Source of the DNA: Rhizobium laguerreae
GTDB taxonomy: Bacteria; Pseudomonadota; Alphaproteobacteria; Rhizobiales; Rhizobiaceae
Length of the DNA: 64,000 nt
Reading direction: 5' to 3'
Assembly: GCF_002008165.1 (NCBI RefSeq)
Contig: NZ_MRDM01000030.1
Location: forward strand, 1 to 64,000
Made by a program: the position numbers and the translations under genes. The notes below the pieces were generated by a model. The model was given only the letters and a program-made list of their open reading frames with translations, ran no database searches and was not told where the DNA came from. Position 1 is the stretch's first letter. The number at the start of each line of letters is the position of its first letter. Shown piece by piece: positions 1 through 8,750 of the stretch.

Positions 1-220
1 TTTTTCAAAAACAGTATAACGGTCGAGGGGATAGATCGCAAGATAGGATGCTGGCTCTATCGCCTTGAACCGATATGAACCCGCGACACCCATATTTGAT
101 TCCCTTAGGAACCGCCTAAGGTGCGGACGCATCTCAGCTTTTGAGGCGTAAGCAGATTTATGGAACTGCAGCCGCTAGCGGTGATCATCTGTGAAACAGC
201 AGCTCACCGCCGCGAAGCCC

Positions 221-856
221 CTACCATTTTAGGAAACGTTTTCCCGCGAAATAGCCGACAGTAACCACGATGAGCGTTGCCAGAGGATACCAGGTCGCGA
301 CGAACAGCGGACTGTCGTCGAAACAGTTGGTCGCATAGAGCGTCGCAGCGATCCCGACTGACACGAGACCCGCGAGCGCGCCGGCAAGACCTGGCTTCTC
401 CGGCGCGCCCTGCCGCATGGCGAGGAAAAGAAACGTGCATGGGAACACCGATAGTGCCGGTATGATCGTCAGGCAATGCAATGCGTTGTGGCCAATCAGT
501 TTATCGAGCCAGACATCAGACGGCGTGACAAATAATTCCAGGCTAATTGCTGCAAGCAGAAAAATTGGCGCGATAACCAGCAGCCAGCGTTTCCGCCCAA
601 TATCGGTGCCCGGTCGAATGACAGGCCCCGTCAGGGATAACGCCGCCGCAAAAAGCGAGAGGGTGACAACGAACCTAAAGCCGAACCGCACAGTTTCGAT
701 CGCTTGGCCAATGTCGTGTCGAAACCCCAGAGTGGTAAAGAAAGCAAGGCCGGAAACCAACGACCCGGCCACTACGGCACCCGACAGCACGAACGTTAGA
801 TTGACAGGTTGGCGCGTGTCCTGCGCTATCAGGCTTATCAGGTCTTCTGTTTTCAC
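221..856 (-). CDS. NrsF-family (DUF1109) anti-sigma factor without adjacent sigma gene
   Basis: Inner-membrane negative regulator of an ECF sigma factor. The 211-residue protein has six hydrophobic segments and the family C-terminus with DDSPLF and a final KW. Both conserved cysteines are present (LHCLTII, and NCFDDSPLF). I chose the GTG at 856 because it gives VKTEDLI and exactly the 211-residue length of the four other copies here. The frame stays open upstream into a LysR N-terminus, so the sigma gene that normally overlaps this start is missing. Its lost partner could be the truncated sigma gene at 34590-34981, but that is only a guess. Confidence 0.85.
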   Translation of the reverse strand: MKTEDLISLIAQDTRQPVNLTFVLSGAVVAGSLVSGLAFFTTLGFRHDIGQAIETVRFGFRFVVTLSLFAAALSLTGPVIRPGTDIGRKRWLLVIAPIFLLAAISLELFVTPSDVWLDKLIGHNALHCLTIIPALSVFPCTFLFLAMRQGAPEKPGLAGALAGLVSVGIAATLYATNCFDDSPLFVATWYPLATLIVVTVGYFAGKRFLKW

Positions 857-881
857 GCTGCCAATGGAGGCGACCGTCCTG

Positions 882-1010
882 TTCAAGAGCCGGGCGGCAC
901 GCGAAACGTTTCCTTCCGCCAGAAGGGCTTCGAGCGTGACGAGCAGGCCGAGATCGAGGTTTTTGGTATCCATTCGTTGGATAACAACATGCAGAAGGTT
1001 CGATTTCTGC
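882..1010 (-). pseudogene. 5' fragment of a LysR gene fused in frame to nrsF
   Basis: The reverse strand encodes a LysR N-terminus starting MDTKNLDLGLL at 973, nearly identical to the intact LysR gene at 8751. Similarity stops abruptly at RLLN near 882, where the nrsF side begins. Similarity to the second copy continues upstream of the ATG to about 1010, so a promoter-proximal piece was moved too. The reading frame is open from LysR into NrsF, so a 279-residue chimera starting near 1060 is possible. Only the first helix region of the DNA-binding domain is present. Confidence 0.8.
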
Positions 1011-1135
1011 CTCGGCGACGTACCGAGTAGTATGTGGGGCGGCCTTAGGCTCTCAAACATTCACCGATAATACGGATAGCCGATTGGTGGACGCCCTCTC
1101 CCTCGAACCGCATCCCAGCTTAAGCGGAAAATATC

Positions 1136-2275
1136 ATGATTTCACCCTACACGATCAACATCCCTGACGAACGGCTCGCCACGATCAGAGCCAAGGTCGA
1201 GGCTTATGACTGGAGCCAGATGCCGGATGCGGGAGGCTGGGCAGCGGGGGTCGGGGTTGATGACCTCAAGCGGCTCGCCGCGTATTGGCGGGACAGCTAC
1301 GACTGGCGTGCGGTCGAACGGCGCCTCAACGCACTCCCCAATTTCATGACCGACGTGGAAGGCGAGCACCTCCACTTCGTTCATGTGAAAGGCGACGGCT
1401 CCAAGCCGCCCGTCCTGCTTCTCCACGGCTGGCCGGGCTCGTATCTCGAGTTCGAGCGGCTGTTGGAGCCGCTCGCAGCGGACGGGCACGATGTTGTTGT
1501 CCCCTCGCTTCCTGGCTTCGCGTTCTCCAACCCGATCGCGCGCCCGATCGGCATGCGACGGTCTGCTGCCCTCATACATGGGCTGATGATCCAACTGTTC
1601 GGCGACACGCCGTATTTCGTTCAAGGGGGCGATTGGGGCCACGGCATCGCGGCCTGGGCAGCGCATGATCGACCGGACGCTCTGCTCGGCATCCATATCA
1701 ACATGATGACCGTGCATGCGGAGGACGCCGCTCTGACGACCGACGAGGAGAAGTCCTTCGCCGCCAAGCGGGCCGCGATTGCCGATCGGGAGAGCGCCTA
1801 CTTTCACGAGCAGGCAACCCGCCCGCAAACGCTCGGCGTCGCGATGGCCGACAGCCCGGCCGGAGCGGCGGGCTGGATACTTGAAAAGTTCGGCAAGTGG
1901 GCCGATCTTCCGACAACCGCCGATGGCGACCCCGACATCTGGAGCAAGTTTTCCGAGGAGGAACTCCTCACCAACATCATGCTCTACATCGCGCCGGCAT
2001 CGTTCGTGACTGCAACCTGGATCTACTACGGCAGCCGGCTTGAGGAGTCGATGATGCTTCCGGCCGGCACCCGCATCCAGGTGCCGACCGGCTTTGTGGC
2101 CTTCCCCGATCCGGTGTTCTTGCCGCCGCCGCGCTCGTTCGCGCAGAAGACCTACACCATCGTGCATTGGACCGACATGCCGCGGGGCGGGCATTTCGCC
2201 GCGCTGGAAGAGCCGGAACTGATGCTGGCCGACCTGCGCGCCTTCATCGCGACGGTATTGGGAGCGCGCTCCTGA
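1136..2275 (+). CDS. Epoxide hydrolase, EHN-type alpha/beta hydrolase
   Basis: Predicted cytosolic epoxide hydrolase adding water to an epoxide through an aspartyl-ester intermediate. The 379-residue protein opens with an EHN-type N-terminal domain (SQMPDAGGW, about 27-35). It shows the HGWPGS oxyanion motif at 97-102, the nucleophile Asp166 in GGDWGHG, and a C-terminal MPRGGHFAALEEPE carrying the likely catalytic His. Length fits the microsomal-like bacterial family. It is divergent from the LysR fragment upstream, which suggests it was once a LysR-controlled target. No frame damage is seen. Confidence 0.9.
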   Translation: MISPYTINIPDERLATIRAKVEAYDWSQMPDAGGWAAGVGVDDLKRLAAYWRDSYDWRAVERRLNALPNFMTDVEGEHLHFVHVKGDGSKPPVLLLHGWPGSYLEFERLLEPLAADGHDVVVPSLPGFAFSNPIARPIGMRRSAALIHGLMIQLFGDTPYFVQGGDWGHGIAAWAAHDRPDALLGIHINMMTVHAEDAALTTDEEKSFAAKRAAIADRESAYFHEQATRPQTLGVAMADSPAGAAGWILEKFGKWADLPTTADGDPDIWSKFSEEELLTNIMLYIAPASFVTATWIYYGSRLEESMMLPAGTRIQVPTGFVAFPDPVFLPPPRSFAQKTYTIVHWTDMPRGGHFAALEEPELMLADLRAFIATVLGARS

Positions 2276-2431
2276 AAGTGGAGATCCCCCTTTCCAAAGC
2301 GCGGGCGGGCGCTTTGCGCCCAGTCCCTGCAGCAGCGCTTGGAAAGTCCAGAGACTGGTCTGATCGTAGTAGGTGAAGAACAGTCCTACGTTGCCTTGAC
2401 CGATCAACCTGATCCTGCCGGCAAGAGCAAA
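2276..2431. other. Spacer between epoxide hydrolase and AraC gene
   Basis: The two genes converge here. The reverse strand has an open stretch including GLFFTYYDQTSLWTF that reads like a protein fragment of unknown family. No hairpin with a T-tract was obvious. Confidence 0.3.
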
Positions 2432-3376
2432 TCACAAATCAGGCGTTCGTCCTCCAGCGGCCCGACCTTTGGCGCGGCCGGTACGGGGGAGATCATTTCG
2501 AGGGGGCGCGCCGAATTTACGCGAATACTCCCGGCTGAACTGACTGGCGCTTTCGTAGCCGACCTCTAACGCGACGGACGTGACAGTGCGACCACCGAGC
2601 GACAACAAACGCTTGGCCTCGATCATGCGAAAGTCCTTTTGATATTGAAGCGGACTTGTCCCAGCGATCGATCTGAAGTGATGGTGAAACGACGACAGAC
2701 CCATTCCCACTGCGCTGGCCAGCGAGGTCAACGACAGTCTCTCGCGAGCGCCATCCTGGATCAGCGCGATAGCTTTGGCGATCTTGCTGGCATGGCTGCC
2801 CGGCAACAAAAGGTTGCGCAGCATCCCGCCATACCTGCCGACCAAAATACGAAAATGCAGTTCTCGGCGGATCAAGGGGATTATGACGTTCGCCTCGACC
2901 GAATCTTCCGGGAGCGACAGATATCGATCAACGGCTTCAATCAAAGCAGGTTCGGCCGATCCCGCCTCCAGCGTTTGAGCGTGTTTGTTCTCCGCCCAGT
3001 CCTCGCTGATCTGCTCAGCAAGGCTCCTTATGATTGTCAAATCGACAGAAATTAAAACCGCAAGATAAGGAGCAAAGGGAGCGGCATGTTTGACGCGTGT
3101 GGCGACCGGCAAGTCATGGCTGACGACCAATAGGTCGCCCGACGCAATTGACAGGGATTGCATGCCGGCAGAAATCTCCGTCGATCCCTGCAGAACTAAC
3201 CCAAAGACGGGGCCGCAGATCGGCGCCTCAACTTGACCAGGGTGCGTCCTACACATTACCACCAACCCCGGCAGGTGGCTCCGTTTCTTCTCCTCCATGA
3301 GGGTGGCGCAACCCGAGGGTTCGTCCGCAAGCCGGGCAAGATGTTGCGCCTTGGAAACAAGTTGTTCAATCCGCAT
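2432..3376 (-). CDS. AraC-family transcriptional regulator
   Basis: DNA-binding regulator of 314 residues. Residues about 30-190 form the AraC_N ligand domain (CGPVFGLVLQGST). The C-terminal third has two helix-turn-helix motifs (LTSLASAVGMGLSSFHHHF, and VTSVALEVGYESASQFSREY). The family often controls adjacent oxidoreductase genes. Its start overlaps the 3' end of the truncated alcohol dehydrogenase by 11 bases, so the two are probably cotranscribed. The residues after GAPPRNDL may be a replaced tail. Confidence 0.88.
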   Translation of the reverse strand: MRIEQLVSKAQHLARLADEPSGCATLMEEKKRSHLPGLVVMCRTHPGQVEAPICGPVFGLVLQGSTEISAGMQSLSIASGDLLVVSHDLPVATRVKHAAPFAPYLAVLISVDLTIIRSLAEQISEDWAENKHAQTLEAGSAEPALIEAVDRYLSLPEDSVEANVIIPLIRRELHFRILVGRYGGMLRNLLLPGSHASKIAKAIALIQDGARERLSLTSLASAVGMGLSSFHHHFRSIAGTSPLQYQKDFRMIEAKRLLSLGGRTVTSVALEVGYESASQFSREYSRKFGAPPRNDLPRTGRAKGRAAGGRTPDL

Positions 3377-4004
3377 CTAGTGCTCCGCCGCCTGATCGGG
3401 GTAGGCGCTCGCACTTTTCGTCTGAGGAGAAGGTGGCTGCTACATGCGCACCCATCGCTTTGACGAGTTGAAGTGCGGCAAGTGACACCCCGCCGCTGCC
3501 CAGGGTCAGCACGGTTTGACCCGCCTGCAGCGCGCCGTCGATCACGAGCGCGCGCCAAGCGGTAAGCCCGGAGGTGGTAATAGTCGCGGCTTTGGGATGG
3601 CTCCAGCCCTTGGGCGCTCGGGTGAAGGCTGAAACAGGGCGCACGACATGCGTCGCCGCCATGCCGTCGATCCCGCCGCCCGGCGTCCCCGCGAAGTTGC
3701 CGACTGCGGTAAAGGGCCTGCCGGCGGTCCAATGCGGAAAGAAAGTCGAAACGACATGATCGCCCGGGGCGAATTCGGCAACGCCTGCGCCCACTGCCTC
3801 GACGACGCCAGCGCCATCGGCCATGAGGACACGACCATCTTCCGTAGGGATACCGCCGTTAGCGACGAGCAGGTCATGGAAATTGAGCGAGGTCGCGTGG
3901 ATCGCCACGCGTACTTCGCCGGGTCCGGGCTCGCCCGGATCATTCCGCTCGACGATTCCAAGACGATCTAAACCGCCGGGGGCGCGCACGACATAGGTCT
4001 CCAT
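3366..4004 (-). pseudogene. MDR-superfamily alcohol dehydrogenase, C-terminally truncated
   Basis: The first about 200 residues match zinc-independent MDR oxidoreductases: LNFHDLLVANG, then GDHV, then the nucleotide-binding turn LTLGSGGVSLAALQL. Similarity ends after SSDEKCERL near 3400; the remaining 11 residues are unrelated and about 130 C-terminal residues are missing. The catalytic half and part of the cofactor fold survive, but the protein is unlikely to be functional. Other pieces of the same family lie at 5229-5420 and 7981-8100, so recombination among related copies probably removed the rest. Confidence 0.8.
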
Positions 4005-4019
4005 AAGACAGTCCTTTCG

Positions 4020-5228
4020 CTAAGTGTTGATTAGGCTGCAGGATTGGATCTTTCGCCGGGAAATCGGCATGCGCCCCGGCCGGTGTGAGCGGACAAACAA
4101 ACTGCCGACAAGCGCAGCGCAGCCAGCAGCTGCGCCCCCCAAGGGCGTCGTCATAATACCGGGGCCGGCCACGAGCAGACCGCCGATCGCGGAGAATGTT
4201 GCGATGCCGAAGTTGAACGCGGCGATGTTGAAGCCCGAAGCCGTCGCGACCGCGCCGGGCGCGACCTCTTCCGCCGCCGCGACCACGCCCGACTGAACGA
4301 TGGGGCCAAGACAGAAGCAGCAGGCAGACCAGAGGAGCAGGTTGGCGAACATTGTCAGGACGTGCGGGGCTGAAAAGGGCAGCATCGCAAGCGCCAGGAC
4401 AAGACCGACCAGCGCTGCGATGAGGCCGCGCCGCGTGCCGAGTGCATCGCTAAGCCGGCCTCCGCCAAAATTCCCGACCACCGCAGTTGCGCCGAATGCC
4501 ATGAGCGCCAAACTGACTGCGGCCGGTGACACGTGGGTTACCTCCCTCAGCAGCGGTGCGAGAAAGGTGAAAACCACGAATGATCCACCAAACCCGGTCA
4601 TAGCGATGAAATAGAGCGCCAGGAGGCGGGGCTTCATCAGTACGGCGAACTGCGACTGCAATCCGGCGGGCCGAACGTGGGGGATTTCCCGCGGCAACAA
4701 AAGTCGCAATAGCGCTGTCGCGAGGCATCCGAGCAGAGCCACCGCCAGCAGCGGTGCCCGCCACCCAAGGCTCTGCCCGACGATTGTGCCGAATGGGACA
4801 CCGATGACCATTGCAAGGGTAAGCCCTGCGAACATCGTCGCGACCGCCCGCGCGCCACGCTCACGATCCGCTAGGCCCATCGCAATCGGTGCGCCGACTC
4901 CGAAGAACACGCCGTGCGCCACTGCGGTCACGATCCGCCCGGCCAGCAGCACTTCATAAGTCGGCGCAGCGCCGCCGAGCAGATTTCCGAGCGTGAACAG
5001 GCCCATCAGCCCAGCCACAAGCCCGCGGCGGGGAAGCCTTCCAGTAAGGGCCGTGACCGTTGGCGCTCCAACCGTCACGGCCAGGGCATAGCCAGTCACA
5101 AGCAGACCGGCTTGGGGTATCGTTACCGTAAGATCGCGCGCGACATCCGGGATAAGCCCGATCATGACGAACTCTGTCGTGCCGATGGCGAAGGCCGCCA
5201 CGGCAAGCGCGAACAATTCAGGCGACAT
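4020..5228 (-). CDS. MFS transporter, DHA1-type drug efflux
   Basis: Inner-membrane exporter of 402 residues with about 12 hydrophobic segments. The start MSPELFALAVAAFAIGTTEF is typical of the proton-driven DHA1 family (AraJ/YdhP-like). I used the ATG at 5228 because GGAG precedes it and everything upstream in the open frame is a remnant of other genes. It lies between the exported methyltransferase and the alcohol dehydrogenase on the same strand, so it is probably in their operon. Substrate unknown. Confidence 0.88.
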   Translation of the reverse strand: MSPELFALAVAAFAIGTTEFVMIGLIPDVARDLTVTIPQAGLLVTGYALAVTVGAPTVTALTGRLPRRGLVAGLMGLFTLGNLLGGAAPTYEVLLAGRIVTAVAHGVFFGVGAPIAMGLADRERGARAVATMFAGLTLAMVIGVPFGTIVGQSLGWRAPLLAVALLGCLATALLRLLLPREIPHVRPAGLQSQFAVLMKPRLLALYFIAMTGFGGSFVVFTFLAPLLREVTHVSPAAVSLALMAFGATAVVGNFGGGRLSDALGTRRGLIAALVGLVLALAMLPFSAPHVLTMFANLLLWSACCFCLGPIVQSGVVAAAEEVAPGAVATASGFNIAAFNFGIATFSAIGGLLVAGPGIMTTPLGGAAAGCAALVGSLFVRSHRPGRMPISRRKIQSCSLINT

Positions 5229-5420
5229 CGGTGTTGCTCCTTGTGCGTCGACCAGATCGGCAATGCGCGCGGCGAGGCCGGTTTGGCCCGGCGCAACATG
5301 GTCGCCGAGCTTAAACTCCGTGACTTCCGCACCAGCCGCCTCCACCACCCCGGCGCCATCGGCCATGGGGATACGGCCATCGACGGCCGGCTGCCGCCCT
5401 GTCACCCGCGCCTAGGTCGT
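5229..5420 (-). pseudogene. Mosaic remnant: alcohol dehydrogenase piece joined to quinone oxidoreductase tail
   Basis: Reading leftward, the DNA encodes LNFHDL, then after a frame change GRIPMADGAGVVEAAG and EFKLGDHV of an MDR dehydrogenase. At GDHV it switches to VAPGQTGLAARIADLVDA, the C-terminus of the NAD(P)H oxidoreductase at 7175. The oxidoreductase stop and ribosome site (GCATAAGGAG at its own locus) appear here as GCACAAGGAG. The TAA has become CAA, so the frame runs on into the MFS gene. This marks a duplicated operon junction. Confidence 0.75.
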
Positions 5421-5446
5421 GGAAGTTCAGGGATGACAGCGTGCCC

Positions 5447-6232
5447 TCAATGGGGTTTGCGGAAGCGGTAAATGATGCGGTCAGTCTTTCCGCGGATCGC
5501 GGGATCGAGCGACAGCTTCGAATGATCGTCGTCGGGGTTGCGCAGCAGATCGGAGTCGGCTTCGAGCTTAAACCCCGCGCGCTCGAAATCCGCTCGGAGC
5601 ACCGCCGGGTCGATGCGGTGGAGCTTTCTGACGACCGCGCGTGTGTCGCCGCCGGGCGCGGCGACGTGATCGACGACGCCGACAATCCCGCCTGGCTTGG
5701 TCGCCGCGAAGATTTTGGCGAGGAACGCGTGCGGGTCCATCCGAGGAAACTGGAACTCTTCGTTCTCCCAATAGGTGTCGTGATAGACGAGGTGCATTAG
5801 CACAAAGTCGAAGCTCGCAGGGTCGAGCGTCAGATCGGCGGCGGTGCTCGAGATCAGGTGGACGTTGGGAACGCGCGCGATCAGGCCGGCAAAGTTCTTC
5901 TTGCCTGCATCGTCGAGCAGATTGGCAGGCTCCCACGCGACAACCGCACCCTTGGGACCGACCGCGCGGCCGATGATCTCGGCATAATAGCCGACGCGCG
6001 TAAACGGGGCCGCGGTCCCGGTGAACAGGTCGAGCGCGCGGTCGCCCTGTTCAAGCCCGAGAAACTTCAGCACCTCGACGGGCTTGCGACTTTCGTCGAG
6101 CGCGACCGCCTCGCCCGGCCTCCCAGGAGCGGCGACGGCCGCCGGCACATCGGCGGGAGCGGCTTGGACTGTCGCCATCGGCAATGGCGCGGCGAGTAGA
6201 AGCGGGAGCAGGAGCGGTTTCAGAATGCGCAT
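5447..6232 (-). CDS. Exported class I SAM-dependent methyltransferase-like protein
   Basis: Protein of 261 residues with a Sec signal peptide (MRILKPLLLPLLLAAPLPM, cleavage near VQAAPA), followed by a Rossmann methyltransferase domain: LDLFTGTAAPF motif, VVAWEPANL acidic strand, DFVLMHLVYHDTYW. Signal-bearing members of this family occur in alphaproteobacteria, with no firmly established substrate. I chose the ATG at 6232 rather than nine codons upstream because the signal peptide begins there. It follows the HIBADH-like gene on the same strand. Confidence 0.8.
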   Translation of the reverse strand: MRILKPLLLPLLLAAPLPMATVQAAPADVPAAVAAPGRPGEAVALDESRKPVEVLKFLGLEQGDRALDLFTGTAAPFTRVGYYAEIIGRAVGPKGAVVAWEPANLLDDAGKKNFAGLIARVPNVHLISSTAADLTLDPASFDFVLMHLVYHDTYWENEEFQFPRMDPHAFLAKIFAATKPGGIVGVVDHVAAPGGDTRAVVRKLHRIDPAVLRADFERAGFKLEADSDLLRNPDDDHSKLSLDPAIRGKTDRIIYRFRKPH

Positions 6233-6315
6233 TTGGTTTTCTCCGATGGTGGCGTTCACTGGAAGACGACAGCGCCCTCCGTCTCAGTCCGGAATCAGGT
6301 GAGGTTCGTCGACGT

Positions 6316-7164
6316 CTAATCTGGCTGGCCGACCGCAGACCAATCGCGCTCCCCACCGCCAGCGGCGATAATCGCGTCCATGCGTCTGGCGATCAGCTCC
6401 GTCAGCGGCAGTTCGGCATCGCCTGCCGCCGCGAGCGCCAAGCCCACATCCTTGCGGCCCAATCGCAAAGGGAGTCCCGCCGGCTCGGTCCGCTTTTCCG
6501 CGATGATCGGCCCGTAACTGCCAATCAGGCGATTGCCGTAGTTCACTTCGAGCAGCAGCGCCGCCATCCGATCTGCGGCGATACCGTGGGCGGCAACGAT
6601 GCGGAACTGCTCCGTCAGCATCTGCATGATGGCCGGGATGCCGGCGTTGAAGGCGAGCTTCGCCGCCGCGGCCATCACCGGGCGGCCGCCGACCCGATGT
6701 GTCGCCGCCCCGATCGCGTTGAACAAGGGCTGTGCTACGTCCAGATCGTCCGCCGCGCCTGCCGCGATGACCGACAGCTTGCCGGCGGCCGCGACGTCTG
6801 GGCGGCCCAAGACCTGCGCCGACACGAACCGCTGTCCTGCCGCGACATGCGCCTCCGCCAGCGAAGCGGTGAGGTCCACGCTGGCCGTGCTGCACGAGAT
6901 ATGGAGCAGGCCGGGACCTGCAGCGAGCAGCCCGCCGTCGCCGAACGAGACCGCCTCCACAGCGGCGTCATTGGCAAGCATCGTCACGACGGTGCCAGCC
7001 CGAGCGGCCGCGGCAAGATCAGCGGCGACCGTCGCGCCCCGCTCAGCGAACGGCTCAGCCTTGGTCCGGTCCCGGTTCCAGACGGTAACCTGGTGGCCGG
7101 CCGCCACGAGGTTGTCGGCCATACCCGAGCCCATTTGCCCAAGTCCGATGAATGCTACATCCAT
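6316..7164 (-). CDS. NAD(P)-dependent reductase, 3-hydroxyisobutyrate dehydrogenase family
   Basis: Cytosolic beta-hydroxyacid dehydrogenase-type enzyme of 282 residues. It starts MDVAFIGLGQMGSGMADNL, which holds the GxGxMG dinucleotide motif, and continues VTVWNRDRTKAEP. The family substrate-binding and catalytic-lysine region is present but degenerate (FNAGIPAIMQML region). It may reduce small aldehyde acids. The ATG at 7164 has GGAGATT upstream and lies 10 bases after the stop of the quinone oxidoreductase, so the two are cotranscribed. Confidence 0.82.
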   Translation of the reverse strand: MDVAFIGLGQMGSGMADNLVAAGHQVTVWNRDRTKAEPFAERGATVAADLAAAARAGTVVTMLANDAAVEAVSFGDGGLLAAGPGLLHISCSTASVDLTASLAEAHVAAGQRFVSAQVLGRPDVAAAGKLSVIAAGAADDLDVAQPLFNAIGAATHRVGGRPVMAAAAKLAFNAGIPAIMQMLTEQFRIVAAHGIAADRMAALLLEVNYGNRLIGSYGPIIAEKRTEPAGLPLRLGRKDVGLALAAAGDAELPLTELIARRMDAIIAAGGGERDWSAVGQPD

Positions 7165-7174
7165 TTTAATCTCC

Positions 7175-7957
7175 TTATGCGTCGACCAGATCGGCAACGT
7201 GCGCGACGAGGCCGGTTTGGCCCGGCGCAACATCGTCGGACATGGTGTGGCGATCGGGGAAGTCGCCGCCGTTTTGCGACCGGAAGGGGATCGGCGTGTC
7301 GGTGAATAGCCCGGCGAGGCGCACACGCCATGCCGCTTTGATCGCCTCCACTTCCTCCGCCGTGGAAACGTGACCCGCGCCATAGACCGCGTGCGTCGGG
7401 AGCACGTCCATGCCGGGGTAGAACAGCGCGCCATGGGTCAGCGGGAACAACAGCTGCTCGATCGGACCGTTGATACCCCGCGGGCCATAGTCGGCCGCTG
7501 GGCCGCCTGCCTGCACGTTGACCAGCGCTCGCTTGCCCTTGAGGATGCCGTCGCCAAAGCGGAACTCGTTGGAGCCATTCTGATAGCCGTAGGCAAAACC
7601 GAAGGCATAGACCCGCTCTATCCAGCCCTTCAGGATCGCGGGCACGCCGTACCACCACAACGGGAATTGCAGGACCACAGCATCCGCCGTGAGCAGCTTC
7701 TGCTGCTCGGCGATCACGTCGGGCGTCTGATGCCCGCTTGCGTAAGCATTGCCTGACTCCATGATGAACGACAGCCGTTCAGGGTTGCTGCGCATCGGAA
7801 AGTCATCGGCGTCGTACACCGCCTTCCACTTCATGCCGTAGAGGTCCGAATGAACCACGGTGTGCCCAGCTGCCGACAGCGTCTCAGCGGTCACGTCGAC
7901 CAGTCGCCGTGTCAGCGAAGTGGGCTCAGGGTGCGCGTAAACAATAAGAACTTTCAT
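7175..7957 (-). CDS. NAD(P)H-dependent flavin oxidoreductase (quinone reductase-like)
   Basis: Flavodoxin-fold enzyme of 260 residues, probably a two-electron quinone or electrophile reductase. It starts MKVLIVYAHPEPTSLTRRL with the flavin-phosphate loop, has the LQFPLWWYGVPAILKGW segment typical of NQO1/MdaB relatives, and GGPAADYGPRGING. A good ribosome site (AAGGAA) precedes the ATG at 7957. It probably leads the surviving part of an operon with the reductase at 6316 and the genes after it. The LysR gene at 8751 is the likely regulator. Confidence 0.9.
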   Translation of the reverse strand: MKVLIVYAHPEPTSLTRRLVDVTAETLSAAGHTVVHSDLYGMKWKAVYDADDFPMRSNPERLSFIMESGNAYASGHQTPDVIAEQQKLLTADAVVLQFPLWWYGVPAILKGWIERVYAFGFAYGYQNGSNEFRFGDGILKGKRALVNVQAGGPAADYGPRGINGPIEQLLFPLTHGALFYPGMDVLPTHAVYGAGHVSTAEEVEAIKAAWRVRLAGLFTDTPIPFRSQNGGDFPDRHTMSDDVAPGQTGLVAHVADLVDA

Positions 7958-7980
7958 GATGATTCCTTCTTGATAGTTGG

Positions 7981-8100
7981 GGGGTGCCGGATTCGACGAC
8001 GATCTTGCCGGAGTGGCTGCCAGGTTCCTGGAGCCGGAAGGCGTCCGCGATTTCGGCCAGCGCGAGCGCGAAACCTGCAACCTGGTGGATCTGCCGTTGC
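7981..8100 (-). pseudogene. C-terminal remnant of an MDR alcohol dehydrogenase
   Basis: The reverse strand encodes GFALALAEIADAFRLQEPG and then HSGKIVVE, the standard C-terminus of MDR oxidoreductases. There is no start, and the upstream part of the gene is missing; it abuts the ester cyclase stop at 8103. It may be the lost tail of the enzyme at 3366 or part of another copy. Confidence 0.75.
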
Positions 8101-8102
8101 GA

Positions 8103-8521
8103 TCAACTCGGCGCTGGCACGGCACCGATCTGCTGCATCAGCCCGAGGAGATCGGGCTGACCGCGCTCGCCGACGATCTTCCCGTTGACCACGACATAAA
8201 AGTTCATGTCTTGGACGGCGATCCGCCTTCCGGTCGCCTGTACTTCGAAGAACGTGCCTTCGTGTGTGCCACGCATCGTGTACCTCGCGGCGATCTTCTC
8301 ACCCTCGACGATTAACTCCTCGAGCGTCCACTGGATGTCCGGAAAGCCGCCGCGCATCACCCCGATGGCTTCGAGATAGCCCGGCGGCCTATGAGCGGTT
8401 CGCTTTGATAAGGAACGTAAAACTCCGCATTCGGCGCGATGAGTTCCTCGCCAAGCTTTTCGTCGGCAGTGTTGATGAACTGCACGAAGCGACGCATGAA
8501 AGTGTTGCCTCGGTCAGACAT
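8103..8521 (-). pseudogene. SnoaL-like ester cyclase, one frameshift
   Basis: The ATG at 8521 opens MSDRGNTFMRRFVQFINTAD and continues EELIAPNAEFYVPYQSEPL. The frame then breaks near 8388, after LIG. The next frame continues PPGYLEAIGVMRGGFPDIQW and on to QQIGAVPAPS. Joined, this is a full-length SnoaL-like polyketide-cyclase fold of about 139 residues. A single missing base explains it: either a pseudogene or a sequencing error. It is the first gene of the cluster facing LysR. Confidence 0.75.
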
Positions 8522-8750
8522 TATGTTCTCCTGAATGGTATGGGTGATGTCTATCGAGCGCGGTCAACCGTGGGCTGCCCGGGCCTGACTAGGGGATTTC
8601 GAATAGGTTGGCGGCGTCCGTCCGGATGGTCGCATCGATCCTAGCCTTCCGCTTGAGGGCTCTATGCCCCTGCAACTTATTTACGATCTTCATATAAAGC
8701 CGCATGGTGCGGTGTTGAAATCGAACCTTCTGTCTGTTGTTATCCAGCAA

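Noticed and set aside
1142..2407. Long reverse open frame of 421 codons opposite the epoxide hydrolase
   Set aside because: It is antisense to a clear enzyme gene, is Arg- and Pro-rich, and has no family features; a shadow of high-GC codon use.
6184..7305. Forward open frame of 373 codons
   Set aside because: Antisense to the HIBADH-like gene and the exported methyltransferase, both with clear motifs and ribosome sites.
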